Shown: piece after piece, positions 31,396 to 40,711 of the stretch
How positions within the stretch are numbered: position 1 is the stretch's first letter
How the letters are laid out: each line of letters opens with the position of its first letter
From: Pseudobacter ginsenosidimutans
GTDB taxonomy: Bacteria > Bacteroidota > Bacteroidia > Chitinophagales > Chitinophagaceae
Assembly: GCF_007970185.1 (NCBI RefSeq)
Contig: NZ_CP042431.1
Location: 6,927,342 to 6,991,341 of the forward strand
Reading direction: 5' to 3'
DNA length: 64,000 nt
Program-made: the position numbers and the translations under genes
Notes under the pieces: generated by a model
What the model was told of the DNA's origin: nothing
Databases searched by the model: none
What the model saw: the letters and a program-made list of their open reading frames with translations, nothing else

Positions 31396-33213
31396 TTAAT
31401 AGCCGGGGTTCTGGGGAAAGGAGAGATACAGGTTCACATCGTTTATCTTCAATGGCAACCAGTAATTCTTATCCTCGAACTTGCGGGTCACCAACACTGT
31501 TTCCCTAATATTTATCGGTTTCCCGTTAACATCACGATCAAAGTCAATGGCAGTTTTTTCCCTGTACTTCAATTGTTCAGCAAGCAGCCACCTGCGCAGG
31601 TCGTTGTAACGGAACTCTTCTTCAAATCCAAGTTCCATCGCGCGTTCACGAATGATCTCACTCATGAATTTATCTTTGTCCGCTACAAATCTTGCATCAA
31701 CCCTTCCTGCACCGCAACGGTCCCTTACTTTGTTGAGGGCCGCTTCAGGAGTGATATAATTCGGTCCTGCATTTGATGCTGAACCATATCCCTGCAATAC
31801 AGCTTCAGCATACATCAGGTATACATCGGCGAGACGCATATAAGCGAGCTGCATATGGTTATTGGGGAAGTTGTCGATATTGTTGGCTGTCATCGGAGTG
31901 AGTTTCCGGAGCAGATACCCTGTGCGTCCTATTGCGGAGTTATCGCGACTGAATCCATTAATGGACAGATTGGCGTAACGGAATTTTTCTTTATCGGCGG
32001 GTGCAGACCCTTTGATGATCTGGTCCCTGTCTATAACGATATCGTGGTAAAAGCGCGGATCACGGTTCTCCCAGGGATTGGCAGGATCATAACCTGACAG
32101 GGGATCATCTATCGGAAGGCCATTGGCCATGCCATAATTCTGCACAAATCTTGCATTGGGGGAAGCATAGCCTCCGCCGATATTTCCTTCGGCGAATATG
32201 GAACTCGGTCCCCACGGACAACCGGTGAACCAGGAGCTGTAAACGGGATTCTGGAAGATAGCCTCAGGATATCCGGGGATGAAACTTCCACCATTGGTAT
32301 AGAAAAGGTTACTGTATTGACTAAAGTCCGCCAGTTTCACCCAGGTTTCACCATTGTCAACCAACTTCAGCAACTCAGCAAATGCATCTGCCGCTTTCTT
32401 GCAATAGTTAACATCAAAACCAGCATTTCCGGTAGTTGAACGATTCATCAGTGGGCTTCCCGCATACAGATAATTCTTGCCGAGATAACCCAGTGCAGCA
32501 ATTTTGGTAAGACGAAGCTGATTCTTACCCAGCGTTGCCTTACCTGCTTCAGTGTTATCCCAGTTAACCGGTAACAGATCTGCTGCTGTTCTGAAGTCTG
32601 CTGCCACGCGGTCTGCCATGGCCTGGTAAGTCAGACGCGGCAGTTCCAGTTTTGCACTGGGCGATAACACCGTATCGATGAATGGAAGTCCACCCCAATA
32701 GGTCATCAATTCAAAATGATACCAGCCTCTGAAAAACAATAATTGTCCTTTGATCAGGTCCTTCTCTTCCTGCGTACCGGCAAGTTTGTCCATATTGGCC
32801 AATCCTAAATTGGCCTTATGGATCCCATACCAGGAATTCGGCCACAAGCCTTTGCCATGTCCGGTTGTGGGGTCAGAAACATATCGGGGAGCATCCAGCC
32901 ATGAGATCCATTCACCGGTGGTCCAGGACCAGGAATCACCATTGTCCAGTTGCTCATTCAACCAGGTAACGCCGGTCTTGTGAATGATCTCATCGCCCAG
33001 GATCCAGTCACAGGCCCAGGTCTTGCTTGTATATTCAGGGACCAGGGAATAGAGCTCTTCAGTGAAACCCTGGAAATTTGTAAAATTCATGAATGCATCG
33101 GTTGGAGATACATCTGCTGCAGGGGCCCTGTCAAGATAACGAGTACAACCAGCCAGCCCCGTTAGTGCCAATAAGATAAAACTGGCAATGATAATATTTG
33201 GATACCTTTTCAT
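31396..33213 (-). CDS. SusD/RagB-family outer-membrane glycan-binding lipoprotein
   Basis: Lipoprotein of 605 residues from the chosen start MKRYPNIII (33213), whose signal ends at LAGC; the open frame extends ten codons upstream, which would place polar residues before the signal. SusD features: GQLLFFRGWYHFELMTYWGGLPFIDTVL, the MRLADVYLMYAEAVLQGYG helix, and IIRERAMELGFEEEFRYNDLRRWL near the C-terminus. It pairs with the 1061-residue SusC encoded 11 bases upstream. Confidence 0.97.
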   Translation of the reverse strand: MKRYPNIIIASFILLALTGLAGCTRYLDRAPAADVSPTDAFMNFTNFQGFTEELYSLVPEYTSKTWACDWILGDEIIHKTGVTWLNEQLDNGDSWSWTTGEWISWLDAPRYVSDPTTGHGKGLWPNSWYGIHKANLGLANMDKLAGTQEEKDLIKGQLLFFRGWYHFELMTYWGGLPFIDTVLSPSAKLELPRLTYQAMADRVAADFRTAADLLPVNWDNTEAGKATLGKNQLRLTKIAALGYLGKNYLYAGSPLMNRSTTGNAGFDVNYCKKAADAFAELLKLVDNGETWVKLADFSQYSNLFYTNGGSFIPGYPEAIFQNPVYSSWFTGCPWGPSSIFAEGNIGGGYASPNARFVQNYGMANGLPIDDPLSGYDPANPWENRDPRFYHDIVIDRDQIIKGSAPADKEKFRYANLSINGFSRDNSAIGRTGYLLRKLTPMTANNIDNFPNNHMQLAYMRLADVYLMYAEAVLQGYGSASNAGPNYITPEAALNKVRDRCGAGRVDARFVADKDKFMSEIIRERAMELGFEEEFRYNDLRRWLLAEQLKYREKTAIDFDRDVNGKPINIRETVLVTRKFEDKNYWLPLKINDVNLYLSFPQNPGY

Positions 33214-33224
33214 ATAACAGGCTT

Positions 33225-36200
33225 TTAAAAGGTTATGTTGCAACCCAGGTTGATGCGTCTGATGGTTGGATAAGCAGTAGCTGCCCCCATACTCACTTCG
33301 CGATCATCTGGCATTTTTGTCCATAAGAGGAGATTATCCCCGTTGATATAAACACGGAATGCATTGACTCCGATATTCTTCAGCTGTGCTAACTTGAATG
33401 TATAAGCGATTTCTGCATTTTTCAATCGCAGGTAAGAACCATCATACAGGTAAGTGGTGCCGTAGTATGGCATTACACTGGCATACCTGGGCATAGGAAC
33501 ATCCGCATTGGGATTGTCCTTCGTCCAGTAAGCGCCTTGTTTATATACATTGTCGTAATGGTACTGCCCGGAGAAACTCACTAATTGCAGGAAACGATTG
33601 ATATTGTTCACTCCGTAGAACTGAACAAAAGCGCTGAACCCTTTCCACTCAATACCCAAAGTAGCATTGTAAGTGTTCTGCGGTCTTTCAGGATATCCGG
33701 TGGGTACAACATCTTTATTATCGATCACTCCATCACCGTTATAATCGATCATATTAAGATTACCTGGCAGTTTCTGATTGTCGTAGGTATTCAGGCGTGT
33801 ACTTCCATACACTTCGTTCCAGTTGTTGTAATAGCCGCTGCTAACATATGAATATGCCTGATTGATTGGCTTTCCTGCTCTTTTCTGGTAATCATCCAGC
33901 AGTTGAGCATCTTCCCCTTCAATGATCTTGTCTTTTGCATGGGTCATCGCGAAATTTGCCCATACCCTCAGATCCCTGGATAAGGATTTATTCAGACGAA
34001 GTTCGATCTCATACCCTTTATTCCTCACTTTTCCCAAATTGGCAGTGGCCGGCTGAACACCGAAATAGGAAGGCACTGAACGGGAAGATCCGGCCAACAG
34101 GATGTCCGTACGATAATCATTGAACACCTCAACTGTTCCAGACACGAGGCCATTCCATAATGTATAATCCAACCCGAAATTGGCCTTGGTCACTTTCTCC
34201 CAATGGATATCAGGATTACCAACACTGGCCTGCGCTTCAGACCACCAGGTATAAGGACTGTTCTGACCTGCAGAGGAGCCCAATGGCGTACTGCCGCCAT
34301 AGGTCCAGTTTGTCATATACAGCCAACGTCCATTCACGTTATCATTTCCAACCTGGCCGTAGGACGCGCGCAGTTTCAGTGAATTCAGGAATACCAGGCC
34401 CTGCATGAATTTCTCATTACTGATCATCCAGCCTACCGCAGCAGAGGGAAAGAAAGCAAACCGGTAATCCGGTCCAAATTTTTCAGAACCGTTGTAGGCA
34501 CCATTGAATTCCGCAAAATATCTTTGATCATAATTATAAGTGACCCTGCTCACCCAGTCTTCCCTGAAATGTTCAAACTCACTACCGGTTGCATATTTAT
34601 CACGACTGAACAATCCCATGGCAGTAACGTCGTGCATACCAAATTTCCTTGCATAGTCTACCTGCAGCTGGTAAAACAGTTTGCGGTAGGAAGATCCGTT
34701 CAACACTGCATCCGGATTGGGATTCCAACGCGGCGGGATCCAATCGAACTGATTTGTTCCCAGGTACCGGCTGTACTTTTTTTCACCGGTCACAGGGTCG
34801 ATATATTCTTCCTGAATATTCCCATTATCATAAATACCTCCCTGTGATACAAACGAATTGTCGAATGAAAGTGTTCCCTTTGCGGCCAGTCCTTTCAGGA
34901 TCGAACCAAGATCTTGTCTGAGCGTAAAATCAGTAGTGATACGGGTTGTGGTAGTTTTCCGTATTCCATTATTCCCCATTACTGCGAGAGAGTTTATGGT
35001 AGATACCGTTTCCAGCGGAAAGTATCCCCATCCGCCGTCTGAATAACGTGGATAATAAAGATTGGGAGCATTATTATAGATACTTTGCCAGATCCGGTAT
35101 TCCCAACTGTCCTGCCCATACGCATCTTGCTTAACACCATAAGAGCCGGAGAGATTGGCCGAGAGTAAAGTGGTTTTGGTAAGATTGAAATCCAGGTTGG
35201 TGCGTGCATTCACACGATCAAACCCATAACCCGGCTTATAGGTTTTTCCATTATCGATCTTTTTGATGATATCACCTTCATGCAGCAGGTCGATAGATGA
35301 GAAGTATTTTACATTCGGAGAACCACCTGCAATATTCAGGCTGCCATTGTAAGACATCACATGATTTTTGATCAATTGGTCCTGCCAATCGATATTCGGA
35401 TACCGTTCAGCTTCCGCCTGGTTTGCCGGATTCCTGTATTTTTCAAGCTCGGCATATGGCACATAGCTAAACCAGGAGGATGGAGAGATGCCCAATTCCC
35501 TTTCAATGGCCTGATCACGGATCTTGATGGCATCATAAGCGTCGTGTTTGCTTGCCAGTTTAGAAGGGATCTTCATTGTCATATTGCCGGTAAATCGAAT
35601 TTCAGCCTTGCCTTCCCTTCCTCGTTTTGTAGTGATCAGGATAACGCCATTGGCGCCTTTCACACCAAACACCGCTGTGGCAGAAGCATCTTTCAGAACA
35701 GAAATCGTTTCTACAGAACCGATGTCCACACTGTTCATCGGACGTTCGATCCCATCTACCAATACCAGCGGATCACTATTATTCCAGGTACTCTGTCCCC
35801 TGATATAGATCTTCGGATCTTCCGCACCCGGTGTTCCCTGCGTTGCTACAGTGATCACACCTGGCAGGTTTCCCGTCAGCGCAGCGCCCAGGCTCGAAAC
35901 ACCTCCGGCCCTTTGCAGTGTTTCACCTTTTACCTGTGATATGGCTCCCACCAGGCTCTGCTTTTTTTGTTTACCATAGCCCACCACAATAGTACTGTCC
36001 ATCGCTGATGAAATAGGAACCATACTAACCAGGATATACCGCTTGCCATCAACAACGATCTCCTGGCGTGAATAACTTACAAGCGTGAACACCAGCACCG
36101 ATTTTTCATTTGCAACGGTGATAGAGAAGCTGCCATCACCCTTTGATACTGTACTATTATTGGTCCCTTTTTCATAAATAGTTACCTCTCCTACCGGAGC

Positions 36201-36407
36201 ACCTTTCTCATCTGTTACTTTCCCTGTTATGATCAGCTGGAAGCGATCATTTACAGCTTCATTATCAGGTCCTGCATTATTAAACCTGTTTTTCGGACCA
36301 CCCGCCATTGAGGCCAGCGATATCAGGCAGAAAATCAGCATGCCCAACAGACTGTTGAGTGTAAAGCAAGACCTGCGCAACAAAAGGTCTCGTCGAAAAT
36401 TTTTCAT
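33225..36407 (-). CDS. SusC/RagA-type TonB-dependent receptor, first gene of the large PUL operon
   Basis: Outer-membrane oligosaccharide importer of 1061 residues from start MKNFRRDLL (36407); the open frame begins 28 codons earlier but the signal-like segment LLGMLIFCLISLASMAGG follows MKNF. After the signal come a CarboxypepD_reg domain (IITGKVTDEKGAPVGEVTIY), the TonB-box region (TIVVGYGKQKKQSLVGAIS), the plug (IYIRGQSTWNNSDPLVLVDG, SVLKDASATAVFGVKGANG, ILITTKRG) and the barrel ending INLGCNITF with a C-terminal Phe. It leads a seven-gene minus-strand operon ending with GH95. A degenerate copy of the 27-bp inverted repeat found near the HTCS gene lies about 83-108 bases upstream of its ATG. 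Confidence 0.97.
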   Translation of the reverse strand: MKNFRRDLLLRRSCFTLNSLLGMLIFCLISLASMAGGPKNRFNNAGPDNEAVNDRFQLIITGKVTDEKGAPVGEVTIYEKGTNNSTVSKGDGSFSITVANEKSVLVFTLVSYSRQEIVVDGKRYILVSMVPISSAMDSTIVVGYGKQKKQSLVGAISQVKGETLQRAGGVSSLGAALTGNLPGVITVATQGTPGAEDPKIYIRGQSTWNNSDPLVLVDGIERPMNSVDIGSVETISVLKDASATAVFGVKGANGVILITTKRGREGKAEIRFTGNMTMKIPSKLASKHDAYDAIKIRDQAIERELGISPSSWFSYVPYAELEKYRNPANQAEAERYPNIDWQDQLIKNHVMSYNGSLNIAGGSPNVKYFSSIDLLHEGDIIKKIDNGKTYKPGYGFDRVNARTNLDFNLTKTTLLSANLSGSYGVKQDAYGQDSWEYRIWQSIYNNAPNLYYPRYSDGGWGYFPLETVSTINSLAVMGNNGIRKTTTTRITTDFTLRQDLGSILKGLAAKGTLSFDNSFVSQGGIYDNGNIQEEYIDPVTGEKKYSRYLGTNQFDWIPPRWNPNPDAVLNGSSYRKLFYQLQVDYARKFGMHDVTAMGLFSRDKYATGSEFEHFREDWVSRVTYNYDQRYFAEFNGAYNGSEKFGPDYRFAFFPSAAVGWMISNEKFMQGLVFLNSLKLRASYGQVGNDNVNGRWLYMTNWTYGGSTPLGSSAGQNSPYTWWSEAQASVGNPDIHWEKVTKANFGLDYTLWNGLVSGTVEVFNDYRTDILLAGSSRSVPSYFGVQPATANLGKVRNKGYEIELRLNKSLSRDLRVWANFAMTHAKDKIIEGEDAQLLDDYQKRAGKPINQAYSYVSSGYYNNWNEVYGSTRLNTYDNQKLPGNLNMIDYNGDGVIDNKDVVPTGYPERPQNTYNATLGIEWKGFSAFVQFYGVNNINRFLQLVSFSGQYHYDNVYKQGAYWTKDNPNADVPMPRYASVMPYYGTTYLYDGSYLRLKNAEIAYTFKLAQLKNIGVNAFRVYINGDNLLLWTKMPDDREVSMGAATAYPTIRRINLGCNITF

Positions 36408-36726
36408 ATCGTAGTTTAAAAAATTAAATAGGGTTCCTGCTGGCCGGGGAGAATTGTCCTGGCCGCCAGGGAATGTCTTGAGGCTTCGCAATAAATGTGA
36501 AGTGGTGATTTAAAAACGACGTGAAGTGATAATCAGGTAATTTTTTTCATATGGCAGTAGTTAATTGGTTTAATGAAGTTTTGGCTTTGATATCGTTAGC
36601 AGCTGATACCATGGAAATCGAGAAACTGGTATCGTCGACCCTTATAAAATTAATCCGGGAATAAAGGAAAGGAGCGCTTATTTGTGTTTACTTATGATAC
36701 AAATGTTCAATCAAGGCGGATTCAGG
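36408..36726 (-). promoter_or_regulatory. Promoter region of the SusC-led PUL operon, with a degenerate HTCS-type repeat
   Basis: This 319-base gap lies between the end of a GH43 gene and the first SusC gene. At 36490-36515 the sequence AATAAATGT, seven bases, then TGATTTAAAA resembles TAATAAATGT-N7-ACATTTATTA seen at 47924 and 52217: nine of ten positions fit on the left, six of ten on the right. I find no convincing -33/-7 promoter pair and no clear terminator for the upstream operon. Confidence 0.4.
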
Positions 36727-38091
36727 CTATTCAAATCCAATCCAGTCCACTGCTACCTGTCTGTTATCCTTTGCTGTCACAAATAAATGTTGAATTCCCG
36801 GCTTCCATTGAAACAAAGGCAGCTTTACAAGTTGCCAATCCTTATCAGCACCAAGCGGTAACGCTGCCAGCACGGGACCTGCTGCGTCCTGTATACGTAT
36901 TTGCAGTGCCCCGCCTTCCGGAGCCAGGGCCCGGACCCGGACCCACCTCAATGGCTGTTTCCCAAAATCAACGCTATTATATTGTACCCAGGCATCTTCC
37001 CCTTCGAACACGGATTTCCATCCAAGGAACCTGTTAGCTGTATCAATAAAATCGATGGACACACCGCTATTACTGATCCTGGAGTAACGATCGATCTGGA
37101 TCTTTGAATGGGCCCCGGTAATCCCAATACCTCTAAAACCAGGATTCACTTTTTGTATGGTGCCGTCAGGATTGAAAAAGAGGCTGTCGGCCCTTACCGA
37201 TCTTGCCTTGTCGAATGCCGGAGAATAATCGTTATGATGGTAGAACAGATACCATTGCTCTTTGAAGCAGATGATCGAATGGTGATTGGTCCAGCAGCCG
37301 GTGGCTGACTCGTCCATTATAACGCCTGTTTTTCTGAATGGCCCCAGCGGATTATCCCCTATCGCATATTCCAATCTTTCGGTCTTATTTTCCACATGCG
37401 GATAGGTCATATAATAGATCCCCTTCCTTTCAAAAAGGTAGGGCCCTTCTTTCAACCCTTTGTCCGGCAAATGCTGCAATATCACTGGCGTGGAACTGAG
37501 CTCTACCATATTATCCTTCAGCCTGGCACCATAAATGTTTCCCTGCGACCAATAGAGATAGGCTTGTCCGTCCTTATCGATAAATACATTCGGATCAATG
37601 CCCCGTACATTTTTGACAGGTTCGGATAATGGTAAATAAGGCCCCTCCGGTTTATCAGCAATGGCCACACCAATTGTGAATCCACGGCCATTACTGGTAT
37701 CCCGCGGAATGGAAGGAAAATAAAAGTAGTATTTCCCATTCCTGAAAATGCAATCAGGCGCCCACATACTGTAACTGTCCGGCTTCACCCAGGGCACTTT
37801 ATTTTGTTCAACGATCACTCCATGATCTGTCCAGTCTGTAAGGTTTTCCGAAGAGAACACATGATAATCCTCCATACAAAACCAGCCAATCCTTCCACGG
37901 CCTTCATTCGCCATAATATCATGCGAAGGGAACAGGTAAACCCTGTTGCCAAATACCCGGGCGGAAGGATCCGCGCTAAACTGATCACGGATCAATGGAT
38001 TCTGTGCTTTCGATCGGATCCCGGCAATGATAAGTAGTACACAAAACGATACCGGTACAAAATATTTCCACATAGCTGCTGTTGATTTCAT
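36727..38091 (-). CDS. GH43 glycosidase with C-terminal CBM6-like domain
   Basis: Secreted GH43 of 454 residues from start MKSTAAMWK (38091), with signal ending SKAQ (residue 30). The catalytic base is Asp41 (FSADPSARVFG), the pKa Asp lies in VRGIDPNVFIDKDG and the acid Glu in GLKEGPYLFERKG. WCMEDYHVFSSENLTDWTDHG is split across the first blades. Residues about 325-454 form a CBM6-type sandwich with HLFVTAKDNRQVAVDWIGFE at the end. Its ATG overlaps the stop of the upstream GH31 gene by four bases (ATGA), so the two are translationally coupled. Likely an arabinofuranosidase or xylosidase acting on side chains. Confidence 0.92.
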   Translation of the reverse strand: MKSTAAMWKYFVPVSFCVLLIIAGIRSKAQNPLIRDQFSADPSARVFGNRVYLFPSHDIMANEGRGRIGWFCMEDYHVFSSENLTDWTDHGVIVEQNKVPWVKPDSYSMWAPDCIFRNGKYYFYFPSIPRDTSNGRGFTIGVAIADKPEGPYLPLSEPVKNVRGIDPNVFIDKDGQAYLYWSQGNIYGARLKDNMVELSSTPVILQHLPDKGLKEGPYLFERKGIYYMTYPHVENKTERLEYAIGDNPLGPFRKTGVIMDESATGCWTNHHSIICFKEQWYLFYHHNDYSPAFDKARSVRADSLFFNPDGTIQKVNPGFRGIGITGAHSKIQIDRYSRISNSGVSIDFIDTANRFLGWKSVFEGEDAWVQYNSVDFGKQPLRWVRVRALAPEGGALQIRIQDAAGPVLAALPLGADKDWQLVKLPLFQWKPGIQHLFVTAKDNRQVAVDWIGFE

Positions 38092-40679
38092 TTGAGATAA
38101 GTTGTTATCATCTTTCCATTGTACACAACACTTTTTTTCATTTCCGGCTTTTCTGCTGCACAAACAATATTGAAAACTCTTTTTTTCAGATAACCCGGGA
38201 AAGTACCTTGCAACGCGCCAATAGTAAGCAGTTGCTTTTTATCATCCCACCCGATTGGAATGACCGTATATTTCCCTTTTTCATAATTATAGCCATCGCC
38301 CTCATCTTCATACAAATTGAACACGCCATCTGCGCCTTTGTAAATGCGCAGCTCCAAAGTATCACCCGCCTTTTCAGAAGTATATTGCATAACTTCTGAC
38401 ATGGGAATAATGGAGCCGGCTTTCACAAATACCGGGATGATATGTTGCGGGGCATCTGCCAATACTGTTTGCCCTCCGCTATAGTGCTTGCCGGTATGGA
38501 AGTTGTACCATCCGTTCGACTCAGGCAGGTATACATTCCATTGAGTAATGCCAGGTTCTGTTACAGGTGCTATCAGCATGGACCTGCCAAACATATATTG
38601 AAAAGGCTGCCGGATGGCAAGTGTATCATCATTGAAGTCCATCAGCATAGGGCGCATAATGGTAGAGCCATTTTTTGTTACCTGCCATGCTTCAGAATAA
38701 ATATAGGGGATCAAGCGATATCGAAGGTTCATGATGCTTCGCATATTCTCTTCAACGATTTCTCCATACTTCCATGGCTCTGTTTCCGTTTGATAACCGT
38801 GGATACGGAATACAGGATTGAATGCCCCATACTGGAACCAACGGGTAAGGATATCATGATATTTTGTATCGGTATACTGGCCTGGGCCCGGGCGGAAGAA
38901 GCCTCCGATATCTGTTGTCCAGTAAGGCATTCCGGTTATTGAAAAATTCAGGCCGGCCACGATCTGTCTCTTAAAGGTGTCCCAGTCCCACCCAATATCA
39001 CCAGACCAATTGATGGTCCCATATCGTTGCTGTCCCGGAAATGCTGACCTGGTAAGGATCGTAACCCGTTTATCAGGATTGGCTAAACGCTGTCCTTCAT
39101 AAACAGATTTGCTGACGAAAAGAGGATATGTGAGCCGGTAAAAATTGCCCAACCCAAAATAAGTTTGCTTGCCGGCCAAAGCATCGTTCTCAGGTTCTGT
39201 GGCATCCATCCACCAGCTATCCACACCAAGGCTGAAGAGGTTCCTGTTCAACACCTGCCAGTGTGTTTGCTGTGTTTCCGGTTTATAAATATCTATCCAG
39301 GGACTGTTGGGGATATAGAGGTCTTTTTGAATGTACTCTTTTGCTATTTCAGATCTTTTGTCGATGTTCTCCCAAACAGAAATGGAGAACCGCGCATTGA
39401 GGTCATGCAATTGCTGAATAAACTTTCCGGGATCAGGATAGCTTGTCTCATCAAATTTAGGCACACCCCAACCATACTTTCCCCAGTACTGCCAATCCTG
39501 TACGATCACATCCAGGGGTAATTTTCTTTTTCTGAATTCTTTTACTGTTCTTACCAAATGCTCTCCGGAAGTATATCTTTCCCTGCATTGCCAGAATCCG
39601 TAGGCCCATAAAGGAAGCATCGGTACATTTCCGGACAGGTTCCTGTAATCCGCAATTATTTCATCGGTACTGTTTCCATGGAACACCACATAGTCCAGCA
39701 TTTTGGCTTCAGGTGAACGGAAAGTTGTTTCGTTTGCTACCGCTCGCCATGAAAGAACAGGAGTATTGGACAATTTGCAAACCACCTGTACGGTATGTTC
39801 TCCTGCCTTCAGCATTACTTTCTTACTCACAGATGGAGGAAGCCATAGATTCGACTGATCGATCAGAGGTTTTCCATCGATCAGTAATAAATGACGATTG
39901 TCCATATTTCCCAGATCCAGCATAACAACATACTCCCCGTCTTTATCAACTTTGAATTTCCCTTCATGTACAGATTGTTGCTGATCTATGCGCTGCGTTC
40001 CAGAAGTGGTGGTTACTTCAGCATCCGGTTTTGCGCCCGCAGCAGTCATTTTTTTAGCAAGCGGGACCAACCGGTCTGCAGGATTAAAATAAGTGAGACC
40101 ATATTGATGCCAGAGGATGCCATACCCTTTACTTGAAACCAGGAAGGGAATAGCGATCTGGGAGTTCACCTGGGTCAGCTTCCGGGAGATATTGTGCAGA
40201 TCATAATGACCATCCTGGAACTGCCCCAGGCCAAACAGGTATTCATCCTCCGGGGATATGAAACTTTGTTCTGCCAGAAAACAAGGTTGCTCCATAATTT
40301 GGGAGGGATCCATTTTCCTGCTTCCGGGTTTTTCACTCAGGAATGTATTTCCGGAAGCGTCGTTAAAGTGGATATTACCTGATTGCTTATTGATGATTAC
40401 TGTTACAAAACTGGTTGTCATTTTCAACTCTGCATCAGTCTCTGAACACTTCATTGCAGGGACCGGCTGTTTGTTTACAAACACAAGTTCATTTGCTTCT
40501 TTAAGCGTATCTTTTTGCCATTGCACCCTGATGGCTTTATCGGATAATGGGATTATATTCATTATTCCTTCTGAAAGCTGAATGGAAAGACGATCTTTCT
40601 GCTTTGTATACTTTTTCACTACCTGCGTATAGGTAACAGCCGGCAGCGAAACGATCAGCAAAAGAAATAGTATTCTCAT
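38088..40679 (-). CDS. GH31 alpha-xylosidase-like hydrolase with PA14-type insert
   Basis: Secreted retaining alpha-glycosidase of 863 residues with signal MRILFLLLIVSLPAVTYTQ. The nucleophile is Asp492 (DSWWMDATEPE) and the acid/base Asp561 (WSGDIGWDW). An inserted beta domain at about residues 225-320 (VHEGKFKVDKDGEYVVMLDLG, VMLKAGEHTVQVVCKL) looks like the PA14 domain of the Cellvibrio xyloglucan alpha-xylosidase type. IVQDWQYWGKYGWGVPKFD and GFWQCRERYTS are typical of alpha-xylosidases in this family. It sits between GH97 (32 bases upstream) and GH43 (overlapping). Probable role: removal of alpha-linked xylose from xyloglucan or decorated xylan oligosaccharides. Confidence 0.94.
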   Translation of the reverse strand: MRILFLLLIVSLPAVTYTQVVKKYTKQKDRLSIQLSEGIMNIIPLSDKAIRVQWQKDTLKEANELVFVNKQPVPAMKCSETDAELKMTTSFVTVIINKQSGNIHFNDASGNTFLSEKPGSRKMDPSQIMEQPCFLAEQSFISPEDEYLFGLGQFQDGHYDLHNISRKLTQVNSQIAIPFLVSSKGYGILWHQYGLTYFNPADRLVPLAKKMTAAGAKPDAEVTTTSGTQRIDQQQSVHEGKFKVDKDGEYVVMLDLGNMDNRHLLLIDGKPLIDQSNLWLPPSVSKKVMLKAGEHTVQVVCKLSNTPVLSWRAVANETTFRSPEAKMLDYVVFHGNSTDEIIADYRNLSGNVPMLPLWAYGFWQCRERYTSGEHLVRTVKEFRKRKLPLDVIVQDWQYWGKYGWGVPKFDETSYPDPGKFIQQLHDLNARFSISVWENIDKRSEIAKEYIQKDLYIPNSPWIDIYKPETQQTHWQVLNRNLFSLGVDSWWMDATEPENDALAGKQTYFGLGNFYRLTYPLFVSKSVYEGQRLANPDKRVTILTRSAFPGQQRYGTINWSGDIGWDWDTFKRQIVAGLNFSITGMPYWTTDIGGFFRPGPGQYTDTKYHDILTRWFQYGAFNPVFRIHGYQTETEPWKYGEIVEENMRSIMNLRYRLIPYIYSEAWQVTKNGSTIMRPMLMDFNDDTLAIRQPFQYMFGRSMLIAPVTEPGITQWNVYLPESNGWYNFHTGKHYSGGQTVLADAPQHIIPVFVKAGSIIPMSEVMQYTSEKAGDTLELRIYKGADGVFNLYEDEGDGYNYEKGKYTVIPIGWDDKKQLLTIGALQGTFPGYLKKRVFNIVCAAEKPEMKKSVVYNGKMITTYLK

Positions 40680-40711
40680 AAATATTTATTGAAAAGCAAT
40701 TTCATGTTCTC

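Noticed and set aside
36441-36470. Imperfect GGCC-rich repeats in the leader of the first SusC gene
   Set aside because: Pairing is short and interrupted; could not be distinguished from chance.
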